Assembly (NCBI RefSeq): GCF_032854445.1
Contig: NC_088297.1
Coordinates: 5,639,991-5,703,990, forward strand
Direction of reading: 5' to 3'
Source of the DNA: Liolophura sinensis
Taxonomy: Eukaryota; Mollusca; Polyplacophora; Chitonida; Chitonidae
DNA length: 64,000 nucleotides
This document shows positions 12,201 through 27,200 of this stretch, piece by piece. The notes beneath the pieces are model-generated. The model was not told the origin of the DNA, searched no databases, and saw only the letters and a list, made by a program, of their open reading frames with translations. How positions within the stretch are numbered: the stretch's first letter is position 1; every line of letters starts with the position of its first letter. Both the position numbers and the translations under genes were made by a program.

Positions 12201-15200
12201 ATCTCTGTAAATGTATATATATTTTTTGGGGGGTAGGGGGAATTTTCTTACAATTAACACACAAATCTGATAATTTCCAATGTTTTTAGTTGATTCAACT
12301 TGATTGAAAAAAAACAAAAAAAATCACATGAGTTTGTTGGACAGTTTGTTGATGCCTTTCAAAGTAGCACTGAATGTCTGCTTCCTCTGACCATTTCAAT
12401 ATCATTGCTTCAAATTTCTCTCGGCTTCACTTAGACAATCCGACAGTACTGTAGAGAGACCTTCAGACTATTAATATAACACTAAATTATCAAACTGTCA
12501 GCAACGTTCAGATATTAACCATCATATCACGGACAAATTTTGTGTGACAAGAATAAACAAACAGATGTTGTAATCCATACACATTGTACATGTACGTGAT
12601 TTGAGTAGCTCCAAAATGTGATGGAAAGCTTGCAGAAGACAGTAAATTGTTAGTGAGCCTGTACAGAGAGTAGAACACTTACCAGGGATCACCCCGATGC
12701 TATCATCAAAGTCAAATTCTGACATATCACTATCGGAGAGCCCTCTGGTGCTGACAGGGGGAGATAAATGGTCTTTTCTGAGGTCGTAAGGATCCTTGCT
12801 AACTTTCTGTAAACACAGACAATGAAATTGTGGTCAGATATGGGAAAGCAGTTCGATACATGTAAAACAGTCAGCTATGGAACAGAAGTCTGATATGCCA
12901 CAGTAGTTGTCAGATGTGGGAACGCCAGCTGTCAGTTATGGATGTGGGAACACTGGACCAGCTGTCAGATATGGGAACATTGGACCAGCTGTCAGATATG
13001 GGAATATGGGAACACTGCACCAGCTGTCAGATATGGGAACATGGGAACATTGGACCAGCTGTCAGATATGGGAATACGGGAACACTGGACCAGTTGTCAG
13101 ATATGGGAATATGGGAACATTGGACCAGTTGTCAGGTATGGGAATACAGGAACATTGGACCAGCTGTCAGATATGGGAATACGGGAACATTGGGCCAGTT
13201 GTCAGGTATGGGAATATGGGAACATTGAACCAGTTGTCAGATATGGGAATACAGGAACATTGGACCAGCTGTCAGATATGGGAACATTGGACCAGTTGTC
13301 AGGTATGGGAATATGGGAACATTAGACCAGCTGTCAGATATGGGAACATGGGAACATTGGACCAGTTGTCAGATATGGGAATGTGGGAACATTTGACAAG
13401 TTGTCAGACATGGGAATGTGGGAACATTGGACCAGTTGTCTGGTATGGGAACATTGGACCAGTTGTCAGGTGTGGGAACACTGGACCAGCTGTCAGGTAT
13501 GGGAATATGGGAACATTGGACCAGCTGTCAGATATGGGAATATGGGAACATTGGACCAGTTGTCAGATATGGGAATACGGGAACATTGGGCCAGCTGTCG
13601 GATATGGGAATACGGGAACATTGGACCAGTTGTCAGATATGGGAATATGGGAACATTGGACCAGCTGTCAGATAACGGAATATGGGAACATTGGACCAGT
13701 TGTCAGGTATGGGAACAGAAGTCAGAAATGGGACCAGCAGCGAACATTTTTTGGCAACAGCAGCTGTCAGATATAAGACCATGGGAACGGAAGTCAGATA
13801 TAGGAACATGGGAACAGTTGTCAGATATGGGAACACAGGAACAAAAGTTCAATATGGGAACACAGTACCTGGTCTAAAATTTAGCTGCAAAACAGGTTAG
13901 AATACTTAAACATTAAGTTGGGCTTACCAAACTCCACAGATCATAAGAGTGTTTGGACCTGAGTTTCACTGACATAACTTCAGTAGTTATATAGATACAA
14001 TATTATCATGGCCAATATGAACTCTGACCCCAAAAGTTGGGTCAAATGTCAGGATATGACAAGGGACAAGTGGGAAGGGCCTACCGTTCTAGGTGAGGTA
14101 CTTGGTAGCGGGATGCTGGCGTCGTCGTGGTAAACCAGAGGATACCAGTAGGGGTCATCGTTCAGATTGATGGTAGTCAGGTCAATCAAAACCTGAAACA
14201 GTAAGGAAGTTCAACTTGATTGATTAGGATTGATTAGGATTGCAAAAATATATAAATCTTTATCATCCCGATATAATTTTCGATTTCTAGCATTTCAGTT
14301 CATCACCAATTACACATCTCCAGAAGGCTGCACAGTGAGAGACAAATTTCTTTTCTCTCATCCATTGACAAAATAAAAATTCTATTACTTCTCCTACTAT
14401 AATTGACCTCCAACAATGCTGCGGCACATTTCATGTCATTTTGATTTCTCCCAGGTGGGAATAAATGTACAGTATGATTATAAAATAAATCATTTGTGAT
14501 TCAACTCGTTTTCTCTAGGACCTAATAAGCTATGTCTTCTCTGACTTCCAAGGACCTACTAAGCTATGTCTTCCCGGACTTCCAAGGACCTAATAAGCTA
14601 TGTCTTCCCGTACTTCCAAGGACCTAATAAGCTATGTCTTCCGGACTTCCAAGGACCTAATAAGCTATGTCTTCTCTGACTTCCAAGGACCTAATAAGCT
14701 ATGTCTTCCCGTACTTCCAAGGACCTAATAAGCTATGTCTTCCGGACTTCCAAGGACCTAATAAGCTATGTCTTCCGGACTTCCAAGGACCTAATAAGCT
14801 ATGTCTTCCGGACTTCCAAGGACCTAATAAGCTATGTCTTCCCTTACTTCCGAGGACCTAATAAGCTATGTCTTCCCGTACTTCCGAGGACCTAATAAGC
14901 TATGTCTTTCCATACTTCCAAGAACCTAATAAGCTATGTCTTCCCGTACTTCCAAGGACCTAATAAGCTATGTCTTCCAGACTTCCAAGGACCTAATAAG
15001 CTATGTCTTCCCATACTTCCAAGGACCTAATAAGCTACGTCTTCCCGTACTTCCGAGGACCTAATAACCATATGTGTTCCCGTACTTCCAAGAACCTAAT
15101 AAGCTATGTCTTCCCGTATTTCCAAGGACCTAATAAGCTATGTCTTCCCGGACTTCCAAGGACCTAATAAGCTATGTCTTCCCGTACTTCCGAGGACCTA

Positions 15201-18200
15201 ATAAGCTATGTCTTCCCGTACTTTCAAGAACCTAATAAGCTATGTCTTCCCGGACTTCCAAGGACCTAATAAGCTATGTCTTCCCGTACTTCCAAGGACT
15301 CAACAAGCTGTCTTCCACCGCTTTCAAGGACCTAATAAGCCATGTCTCCAGCACTTTCAAGGACCCAATAAGTAATCATTCACATAACCATGACAACTGA
15401 AGTTCACACAAACCTCTCCGAGGAACTCTGAGGCTCCGACTCTGTCGTAATCCCATACTGTGATCTCCAGGACACGCTCCCGAAAATCGGACTCCTTTAT
15501 TGGAGAGAAGAGAAAGGCTTGGTTCCATAAAGGCTCTGTCGTGTTGGCACAGGTTTTAGTTCGACGTTTGCTCTTTTCACTGCAAGTGATAAAACCAAAC
15601 ATAGTTTAGTATTGATAAAAACAAAATCTCAAGGAAAAATCTAAAATTCGACTGTAAATGTTGTAAACTTTCATTTAGCATTCTTTCCATTTTGGTAAAA
15701 TCACTTAAGGGAGATAACTGATACTAAGACAGCAAATGTCAATGTTTATCAGATCATAGAGGTGATGCTGGTAAAAAAAATATTTGGCGGAAAACTTTTT
15801 ACGGCATGTTAATTTCTCCTTTTCCAGCATAGCTTGAATTTCACGTTAACGGAATTATTTTACGTTTTAAACCATTAAACCTATAATGACATGCCACATA
15901 CCCACTCCACACGTTCACATGAAATTCTCATTTAACTCCATGCCCATTACATCTAACAACGTCAAAGCAACGTTCTCAACATTTTCAACAATCTCAACTT
16001 CTCAAAAAACTAATATTCTCCCATTTCTTTTCTCAGGTATTTTCCTGAAATTTATCTCCATTTTCTTGCTATGAGAACTGTTTCATTTTAATATGGTTTA
16101 GACATCGTATAAGGTAGTCATGGGAAAAATAAAAACAAATGGTGAAATCTCGTGGTAATTCTAATAAAAGTCCTATTAAACTGAAGTGATTTTTGTCTTA
16201 GATTGGAAGAACCAATAGGAAAGCATTTCAGAGAAACGTAAGACATAATTATCAATTAATAAAACAAAGCTTAATTTTTAATCCTCATAAGAAAATTACA
16301 ACTTCTCAACTGATGTTCTCAACCATTTACTCCTCAGAAGATGAGCAATTTACTAATATTTATTTATTTGTCCACTGGCATTTTACAAGGTGCCAACTGA
16401 TTTACGAACGGAGAAAAGTTATGAACATTTTCTATCTGAAACTAGAAACTATTTTCAGGAAATTACAGGTGATCACTAAGGATTCAGCAGGAGTTTTAAT
16501 CATGCAAGCATCCATATTTACAGGTAAGTAGCAAAGTGCATCAAAACTTATATACACCGGTACGACTGACTTCAATTAACAAACATTTTAATATTACAAA
16601 ATACTGTGTACAAAACAAACACTATTCCATTTCCATGCTGTATGCATGCATCTGGATTTTATCCACTATTATTTATTCATTTATTGATTTGATTGGTGTT
16701 TTAGGCCATACTCAACAATATTTCACTTAAACGATGGCCAGCATTATGGTGGGAGGAAACTGGGCAGAGCCTGGAGGCAAATCCACAACCATGTGCAGGT
16801 GAAACACTTTAATTAGATCAACAGAACTTTCAGAATCAAGCAAAATTAGCACAGATGAAATTTCAGGTCATTCCCTCGAGTTTAAATTATCAAGGTGTGT
16901 GCCCACGTGTTTGTGTGGTTTAACAAGACGCTGGGGAATGTACACGCACCAAGGCAATCAAACGGCTTAAAGTCAAACTGACCTTAATGTGCCTGATGCT
17001 AACAAAGCTGTGCTCTTACCTTACTATTTGTACTATACTTAATGCATAAAATATTTAAGAAAATATTTAAGCATAAAACTATTCCAGCCTGCAGGTATTT
17101 AGTGTCAAACCAAATATAAAACAGTATAATACCCAGTTAAAAAATTGTATTCGTGGTTAAAGTTTGAATTTAAGACACATTACCATTTACCGTATTTCAC
17201 CTAAATTTTGGCATTTTTAAAATGAGACATTGTGCTTTATTCTACTGAATTCATCCACACAGCCACTGTGTTGTTTGCTTCTTAACAGAAATACCTGTAA
17301 GTGCTGAAATTTACAGTCATTTTATGGTCTTAATATGTTTCTGAATGTGCCTTTTTACACACCTGTACCAAACTTTAGGTGAAATACACTGTACCAAACT
17401 TTAGGTGAAATACACTGTACCAAACTTCAGGTGAAATACAATGTACCAAACTACAGGTGAAATACACTATCAATGAAAATATTACTTAAAATAAATTTTA
17501 CTTTACCTAATCCCTATGCTGAATACAAAATGGTACTTACATTAGAGTATTTATTTATTTATTTGATTTAGTGTTTTACGCCGTTCTCAAGAATATCTGA
17601 CTTATATGACGGCAGCCAGCATTATGGTGGGAGGAAGCCAGACAGAGCCAGGGAGAAACCCACGACCATCCGCAGATTGCTGAGAGACCTTCCCATGTAT
17701 GGCCAGAGAGGAAGTCAGCATGAGCTGGAATTGAACTCAGTGCGACCGCGTTGGTGAGAGGCTCCTGGGTCATTACGCTGCTTTAGAACGCTAACCAACT
17801 GAGCCACGGAGGGCCCTACTTATATTAGTAGTTCGCTATTTGTCATTATTACTTTGTTGGATATACAAATATCCACAGCAATGTTAAAATAAAATCCAAT
17901 CCACAAAATCTCAACATTCATATGATAAATTTTCTGCATTCAATCATGCACTTAAGTTAATGTCATTCTCAAGTAAATGTACAACTAAAACATTTTCACT
18001 ACACTCAAGTGTAAAAAAACAAAAGTGTAAACACAAATGAGTCAGGCATTCTTCTTGATCAATGCAACCGCATTCACATTCCAAGGTTTTGTAACAAAAC
18101 CCAAAACTTTGTAACTGATCATAAACCAAAACTAGTCAGGTCAAATCAAACAGGGGGAGGATTACAAACTGAAATAGGTCTACTGGTGTGACCTAGAATA

Positions 18201-21200
18201 CCTAAACTTCTCCTAAATGTGAAGGTTTTGGGGATTTACCTTAGCTTTTTAGCTCTTCGCCGATCCAAACTGAAATATATCACAGTTAAACAGGCTCTGT
18301 AGTTACATGAAAACTTTTGCATGTGGCTTGTAATAAGATGGGGGTTACGTTTGGTGGGGTGGCGCTGGAATGGTCGAGGCAGGGCAGGGCAGGGCAGGGC
18401 AAGGAAGGGAGGGGCAGGGACGATGCGTGAGGGGGACAGGATCAGTTCAATAGTATTCCACGGAGAGGACAACAATACCAGTCAGTATGCTTTTAACAAA
18501 AATTTCCATTCTGGCAACGAAACATTCACAAGCTGAGTTAACTATAGATTATCTATCTCATAAACATTATTTAACAATTAACAATCATTTTCTGACACTG
18601 CTAAAATTTATTTAATTCTTCAACAGTTTCACCACAAAAAATTTTTTGGGACTTGTTCCAAACAATTTGATACATTTTGTCGTTCAAAATTCAAAATCAG
18701 TATTGAATTATTTCGGCGCTTGTACAATTGCTAATTTTATATGTTAAAACAACTTAACAGGTGAAAAAGCTGAAGAAATAACATGTGTAAATACATATAT
18801 GTCGAGACAGATGAGCAACAACATTACACTCCACATGGCAACAATGATGTAAAGACAGAGTACCAGATGGCAACAATGGTGTAAACACACAGCGTACCGC
18901 ATGGCAACAATGGTGTAGACATGGTGTAGACACACTAAGTACCGCATCGCAACAATGGTGTAGGCACACTAAGTATCATATGGCAACAATGGTGTAGACT
19001 TACTGAGTACCACATGACAACAATGGTGTTAACACACAGAGTACTGCATGGCACCAATAGTGTAGACACACTGATTACCACATGGCCACAATTGTGTAGA
19101 CACACTGATTACCACATGGCCACAATTGTGTAGACACACTGAGTACCACATAATGGTGTAAACACACAGAGTACCACATGGCAACAATGGTGTAGACACA
19201 CAGAGTACCGCTTGAGAACAATGGTGTCAACACACAGAGTGCCGCATGGCCACAATGGTGTAGACACAATGAGTACCGCATGGCAACAATGGTGTAAACA
19301 CACAGCGTACCGCATGGCAACAATGGTGTAGGCACACAGAGTACCGCATGGCCACAATAGTGTAGACACACAGAGTACCACTTGACAACAATGGTGTAGA
19401 CACACAGAGTACCGCATGGCAACAATAGTGTAGACACACTGAGTACCGCATATCCACAATGGTGTAGACACACACAGTATCGCATGGCCACAATAGTGTA
19501 GACACACTGAGTACCACATGGCCACAATGGTGTAGACACAGTGAGTATCGCATGGCCACAATAGTGTAGACACACTGAGTACCGCGTGGCCACAATAGTG
19601 TAGACACACTGAATACCACATGGCAACAATGGTGTAGACACACTGAGTACTGCATGGCCACAATAGTGTAGACACACTGAGTACCACATGGCAACAATGG
19701 TGTGAACACACCGAGTACCGCATGGCCACAATGGTGTAGACACACTGAGTACCACATGACAATAATGGTGTAGACACACAGAGTACCGCATGGCAACAAT
19801 GGTGTGAACACACCGAGTACCGCATGGCTACAATGGTGTAGACACACTGAGTACCGCATGGCAACAATGGTGTAGACACACAGAGTACCGCATGGCAACA
19901 ATTGTGTAAACACACCGAGTACCACATGGCAACAATGGTGTAAACACACAGAGTACTGCATGGCCACAATGGTGTGAACACACCGAGTACCACATGACAA
20001 CAATGGTGTAGACACACTGAGTACCGCATGGCAACAATGGTGTAAACACACAGAGTACCGCATGGCTACAATGGTGTGAACACACCGAGTACCACATGGC
20101 AACAATGGTGTGAACAAACCAAGTACCACATGGCAACAATGGTGTAGACACACTGAGTATCACATGGCAACAATGGTGTAGACACACTGAGTACCACATG
20201 GCAACAATGGTGTGAACACACAGAGTACCGCATGGCAACAATGGTGTGAACACACACAGTGCCGCATGGCCACAATGGTGTAGACACACTGAGTACCGCA
20301 TGGCAACAATGGTGTAAACAGAGTACCGCTTGATAACAATGGTGTAGACACACAGAGTACCGCATGGCCACAATGGTGTAGACACACACAGTACCGCATG
20401 GCAACAATAGTGTAGACACACCGAGTACCACATGACAACAATGGTGTGAACACACCGAGTACCACATGGCCACAATGGTGTGAACACACAGAGTACCACA
20501 TGGCAACAATGGTGTGAACACACTGAGTACCACAAGGCAACAATGGTGTGAACACACTGATTACTGCATGGCAACAATGGTGTGAACACACTGAGTACCA
20601 CTTGACAACAATGGTGTGAACACACTAATTATCACAAGGCCACAATGGTGTAGACACACTGAGTACCACATGGCAACAATGGTGTGAACACACACAGTGC
20701 CGCATGGCCACAATGGTGTAGACACATAGAGTACCACATGGCCACAATGGTGTAGACACACAGAGTACCACATGGCCACAATGGTGTAGACACACAGAGT
20801 ACCACTTGACAACAATGGTGTGAACACACTGATTATCACAAGGCCACAATGGTGTAGACACACTGAGTACCACATGGCAACAATGGTGTGAACACACTGA
20901 GTACCACTTAACAACAATGGTGTGAACACACTGATTATCACAAGGCCACAATGGTGTAGACACACTGAGTACCACATGGCAACAATGGTGTGAACACACA
21001 CAGCGCCGCATGGCCACAATGGTGTAGACACATAGAGTACCACATGGCCACAATGGTGTAGACACACAGAGTACCGCATGGCCACAATGGTGTAGACACA
21101 CAGAGTACCATATGGCCACAATGGTGTAGACACACAGAGTACCACATGGCCACAATGGTGTAGACACACAGAGTACCACTTGACAACAATGGTGTGAACA

Positions 21201-24200
21201 CACAGAGTACCGCATGGCAACAATGGTGTGAACACACTGAGTACCACATGGCAACAATGATGATGTAAAGACTCTGAGTACCATATAGGCAACAATAATG
21301 CATAGATATAACATACCCCATTGGCAAACTCTACACCATATGGTTATAGTGATTAGATTAAAGACGGCAACAATGGTGTAGAGACATGTACAGGGAACAG
21401 GTAAAGACATCACATATACAAATGGCAACAAGGTTTTAGACATCACATATACAAATGGCAACAAGGTTTTAAAGACATCACATATACAAATGGCAACAAG
21501 GTTTTAAAGACATCACATATACAAATGGCAACAAGGTTTTAGACATCACATATACAAATGGCAACAAGGTTTTAAAGACATCACATATACAAATGGCAAC
21601 AAGGTTTTAGACATCACATATACAAATGGCAACAAGGTTTTAGACATCACATATACAAATGGCAACAAGGTTTTAAAGACATCACATATACAAATGGCAA
21701 CAAGGTTTTAGACATCACATATACAAATGGCAACAAGGTTTTAAAGACATCACATATACAAATGGCAACAAGGTTTTAAAGACATCACATGAAATGTGGT
21801 AACAATGATGTATTAAAGCACAAAAACAAAAAAGAAACAGCACAGAAAGGACAGTATCAATTTCGATATCAAACCTTCACTGTATGTTTACATGTTCGAA
21901 CTGAACACTAATACGGAATTAAGCAGCTAGCACTTTTATACTTTCACGTTCTGTCACTCCCTTAGTATTTAGTAGATATCACATGATGTCCCTGGGTTTG
22001 TTTATTTTTGTTTTTGTATAATTATTTAAATTTTTCTTTCAATTATATTCTAAAAATCATGAATCTTTGGAGAATGGATATAATTTACAATTATTAAAAA
22101 ATCTTAGGGCAGTATACAGGTCTTTTATCTTTCCCTAGAATGCAAAAAATCAAAGCACTACAAGCAGATGTATGCAAACCTTAATTTTACGAAATACATG
22201 GCACTGGGGCACTTGCCAGCATTGGAAGGGTCTTTCAGGAGCACTACTTTTTTCCACCCCAGGTAAGGTAAGACAATATAAATCCCTTTACAAAAATAAA
22301 TGTGCCAAAAATAATGAAGAGACATTCCATATGCTGACTTTATTGAATCAATAGCTAAGCATGAATGCATACATGTTGAGGCAGTTAGGGGTGTTAAAAA
22401 GACAATGAAATTTGTTCAAAGAAACAGTGACTCGTAGAATCATCTACACTGTGATGTTACTGTCCACATTTAAATTCCAATGTAAAAGTGTAAAAAGTGT
22501 AAAAAGAAAAAAAAAACAATAATTGTGCATAATGATCTACATGTCGTGATGCAAGTCAGAAATTCCACAAGGATTTTATGCAAAATAGACACAAGGGGAG
22601 ATAATTCAATGATTCTGATTATGAACATAGACACAAGGGGAGATAATTCAATGATTCTGATTATGAACACAGACACAAGGGGGAGATAATTAAATGATTC
22701 TGAAGTCCAGGCAACTCCACTCTCTTCAACACATGTGAAAGCTGAACTGAACAAACAGCCAATCAACAAGGGAGATAAATCCTGTAACCTATAAAACAGT
22801 CTACTGTGTTCAAGAATATTTCCTCATTCATTTTTTTTTGTTTGTTTTTTTAACTTATTGCCAAAGATTTTTCCAGGTAAATATGACGAGAAAAATTTAG
22901 GAAGAAATTGGTATACCCTATTTTTTTCAATCTTTGAGACACCTGGTCTGATCTTTTCAGTCAATATACATGTAACTGTAGCTGAAGTACACTGCTCCCT
23001 CAAATTTACCTGGATCAATTTACCGCAAAATTGGAATTAATGCGATGGAGTGGTGTCCCTCGTTTTTTTCCCCTTTTTGTACCAGTATCAAAATGTTCAC
23101 GGTAAAAAGGGCACAACTGCTGTCACAAGTACATCTTCAGGTACCACTTTTGACCAGATCTGATTGTATATCAAGTTTTTATCAACGTAATGTTCTCCCC
23201 AAATTACATTATTCCATAAAAAAAGTTAAGAATTTGTGACGTACTCTTGTTATGTAGGTCTAAAGTTCACCTTCTTGAAGACTGAACAGACTTCAATCAA
23301 CACATGTACCTCAAATTCTTGTGTACCTTTTTGTATCATGCTGCACAACTGTCGTCAGTCACGTTCAGAATTCTGGTTATTCCAGCCATTACAAATTATC
23401 TCCCTTGTCAGGATTTGGCGCGGATTCAATTATAACACAATATGAATCTTTTCGGTCCGGATGAGCACGTTATTTCGAGGGAGCTGTGTATTTAGTGTTT
23501 TTTTCTTTCTTTTTTCACATGCTTAGACTATCCAATGAACAACTTGCTCAGATCTTTGCTTTTCCAAAAACCTGGCGAAAAAATGTAATATTCTGCTTTC
23601 AGCACAATTTATATCTGTCCAAATATTAGAAAAATTAGGGTAAGCAGATTATGAGATTGGAATAATAACTAATATTCACTGGTGTCTTCACTGCACAACA
23701 TGGGAGGATTTTGTAAAGTTATTCAGATGTAACATTTTCTTCACTTTGTTGAACGCTTGTGAAAAAAAAACATGCAAAATCTCCCCTTTCTAGCCAAACA
23801 CTGGACAATGCTGAAACCTGGAATCTTAGAGATGAAAACTGTGAAACATCACAACGAACAAACAACAAATTATTATCAATCCCATGATGCCTCACCTAAA
23901 AGAGCCTGCCTCTTGATGGACTGCATAAAAACTTGTGTGACACGCAGACAGACAGACAGACATTTTTTTAATGATCACAGACAGACACAAACTTGCGAAT
24001 ACAAAGACAATCAAGAGAAAAAAGTGATGAGACACCAGGAAAGACATGTGAAGAAATCGGAAAGTTTTCAATAGTCTGGCTAGTAGTAGAAATATTATGG
24101 GATGGTTTCCCAGATAACTCACCTTCTATCGGGCAGCAGGTAGAGTTTACAGTAAGGATTCCTGGGTTTGTCTGTGGCTGGCAGCTGAAGATCTACAGCA

Positions 24201-27200
24201 TTGATAATGGTCACGACCAACTGGTAGTTCTGAACATCATACCACAATTTCACCTGAAAGAAATGAATAAATAAATGCAACAAAATTCTCAATTATATTG
24301 CAAAAGTTTTCAGTGAACATGATTTAAATTTCAAAAATCAGAATTACACTTGCATCCTTCAAGAATTTATTTACTTTTTTGATAGGAATTTGGAGTTTCA
24401 TGCTGTACCCAAGAATATTTCACTTATATGAAGGTGCATACAAATTTTAATTCTGAAAGACAGCCCGAAAGTTGGAAATCACGTGACAGCCCCGGAATGT
24501 GCAAAAACAAAATGGCCACCACCCCATGCTGAAGCCTAGGGGGAAAAGGCACATGTTGAGATTATACATATCTAATAAATACATTATGGCTGACACTAAT
24601 TCAAAAATAGGCATTTTCCTATGCTACAATGTTAGGGGGACAAATTTTTTTCATCTGTGCCTTCTGTTAGTAAGGTGATCATGTGGTCTCTAGCTTCTAT
24701 GTCTGTTAGTAACATGACCACATGGCCTCCAGCTTCTATGTCTGTTAGTAAGGTGATCATGTGGTCTCTAGTTTCTATGTCTGTTAGTAACATGACCACA
24801 TGGCCTCCAGCTACTATGTCTGTCAGTAAGGTGATCATGTGGTCTCTAGCTTCTATGTCTGTTAGTAACATGACCACATGGCCTCCAGCTACTATGTCTG
24901 TTAGTAAGGTGATCATGTGGTCTCTAGCTTCTATGTCTGTTAGTAAGGTGATCATGTGGTCTCTAGCTTCTATGTCTGTTAGTTAAGTGATCACGTGGTC
25001 TCTAGCTACTATGTCTGTTAGTAAGGTGATCATGTGGTCTCTAGCTTTTATGTCTGTTAGTAGGGTGATCATATGGTCTCTAGCTTCTATGTCTGTTAGT
25101 AAGGTGATCATGTGGTCTCGAGCTTCTATGTCTGTTAGAAAGGTGATCATGTGGTCTCGAGCTTCTATGTCTGTTAGTAAAGTGATCACGTGGTCTCTAG
25201 CTTCTAGGTTGTCTTACACAATAGAAGCTGAACAATCTTTATCTGCCAGTTAAGCTACATTTAAGTCACTTTCGCATTTCAGATCTCATATTACACTGTA
25301 GTTGGGTGCCAATTTTCACTCAACAGCCTATACATTAACCTTGCTGCGACATGCTTGCCACATTAGACATGTGTTTCATTCAATTTCTGCATTGGAGTCA
25401 GTGAGTGCTTGAGGTTTAACGTCGTACTTAACAATTTTTCAGTCATATGACGACGAAGGAGTCCTTAGAGTGCATGTAATGTGCCTCCTTCTTGCCGGAC
25501 GGATTTCCATCGCTCTTTAATCTACTGCTGCTTCACTGACACGGCTTACCGAAGACAAGTAAGCCGCCCTGCCCGAGCCATTATACTGATACGGGTCAAT
25601 CAGTCGTTGCAATATCCCCTTCATGCTGAACGCCACGTGAGGAAGTTACAGTCTTAGGTGTGACTCGACCCAGGATTGACCCTGTATCTACAGCTCCTGA
25701 AGCGGAGGCTTGACCAACTGTAATTCTGCATTGGAAATTGTTTCCAAATTCATAGCAACTTATAGCAAAAATGATGAAGAAGCTGAAAATGCTTAAGTAG
25801 AAAGTGTTACTTTGAAATGTTGCCATTTTATTGGCTGTGAAAAACAACTGCAACCTCGAACTTCAAAGGCTGGGTCAACTGGGTCTAATTTGACTACGGC
25901 GACCCTGTTGCATCCTGAAACGTGAAGTTCCTTGAGCATTTCAAAACAAACCTGAATTTTGCCTAGAATTTGAGGAGAGAGCCCCCTGGTGCCAGCAGAG
26001 CTCGGAGAACCAGGGGAGGTAACCATGACACTTGGACGCGTCCTTTGAACCACTGGCAATGAGTCTTTGACATAATCTGAAACACAAAAATTCAGGAATA
26101 AAAAACATTGCCTACATCAAAAAAAAAAAAAAAATGTAGCCATATCTTTGTAACTGTTACAGAAACCAGTTACATGCAAATCACAAAATTTATCCACATT
26201 CTCACAGAAACATGAATCACAAACTCAGAACTGGGAAATGAAAACAAAAAGCACCCAAAAAACATTCTCATCCCTTGTTCGACACTGCAACGGCAACATT
26301 TAGCGTTAAGCTTTATTTAAGCATTTCTTACAATCATTACAGATTTAACAAAATTCAACGAGTTTGGTTTTTCTTCAGTTTTACTAAGACTATTATCACT
26401 TGATATTGTTTCCAATCTGAGCGTTTTAGTCTTTATTAGTTGGTATTTATTAGTGACTTTATGCAGATTGATTTCGTTTTTTTGCCAGGATAATGGCTGC
26501 ATATCACACAGTGTCAGTTAGTAAGACTGAATTACGAAAGCGAAGCCATATCTAGTGTTAGTATTTAAAGTTAGTATTACAGTTAGTATGATCTGGGAAG
26601 AGTCAAACCTTTGACGAAGTCTACATATTTCAAGTTGTATTTAACGAATCATCAAATATCATCTATGGCTAGACAAGAGCAGTGCATAGATGATATCTGA
26701 CAAATGTAACTGTCTTTAATAAACTAAAACCTTAATTTGAAATGACAGCATTCCTCAGTCTGGTATACTGCTAGCTGATGAGTTAGTAGCATTCCTCAGT
26801 CTTGTATACTGTATTTTTGGTGAAGACCTGAAACTATCAATGGGCTTGAATTGCACTGAAAACTGATCTTTCTTAAGCGAGCGGTTGAGGAATTAAGGTT
26901 ATTAGTGGTCAGGCCCTACACGAAGGATTCGCATTAGAAAACAGACTCTACTTAAAATTCACATACACTTTGTTGGAAGAGATAATTAGTAATGATCACA
27001 CTCAACATCACCATTTTCATCATCACGCTCAACATCACCATTTTCATGATCACGCTCAACATCATTTTCATGATCACGCTCAACATCATTTTCATCATCA
27101 CAATCGACATCACCATTTTCATCATCACTCTCGACATCACCATTTTCATGATCACACTCGACATCACCATTTTCATCATCACGTTCGACATCACCATTTT

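Larger units (their letters stand above)
15580..18239. other. Intron 11 of RIM
   Basis: AT-rich. Holds SINE copies at 16676-16801 and 17552-17817 and a 25-bp minisatellite at 17370-17470. No gene-like sequence; plus-strand frames near 15886, 16313 and 16536 have no splice or family support. Confidence 0.8.
18270..24122. other. Intron 10 of RIM
   Basis: The 5.9-kb intron includes an imperfect GGGCA run near 18378-18420, the two related arrays G (18830-21290) and H (21362-21790), and a 43-bp repeat (22572-22702). Between 21800 and 24122 only AT-rich intron is seen apart from that repeat; frames at 22824-23445 and 23772-24074 lack support. Confidence 0.8.
24254..25951. other. Intron 9 of RIM
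   Basis: Contains a SINE scrap at about 24366-24435, a 39-bp array (24664-25206) and a dispersed repeat (25397-25700). Nothing coding. Confidence 0.8.

Noticed and set aside
12907-13877. ORFs of 289 and 164 codons in the TGTCAGATATGGGAA array
   Set aside because: Repeat-derived, lies in RIM intron 13.
18744-21464. Several Cys/His-rich minus-strand ORFs of up to 308 codons
   Set aside because: All come from the 34-bp minisatellite read in rotating frames; the same peptide words appear in every frame.
18830-21790. CRISPR-like repeat array
   Set aside because: Units are contiguous with no unique spacers, and the locus is an intron of an animal gene.
23772-24274. Plus-strand ORFs near 24 kb
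   Set aside because: Partly antisense to RIM exon 10 and partly a CAGACAGA-rich simple sequence.
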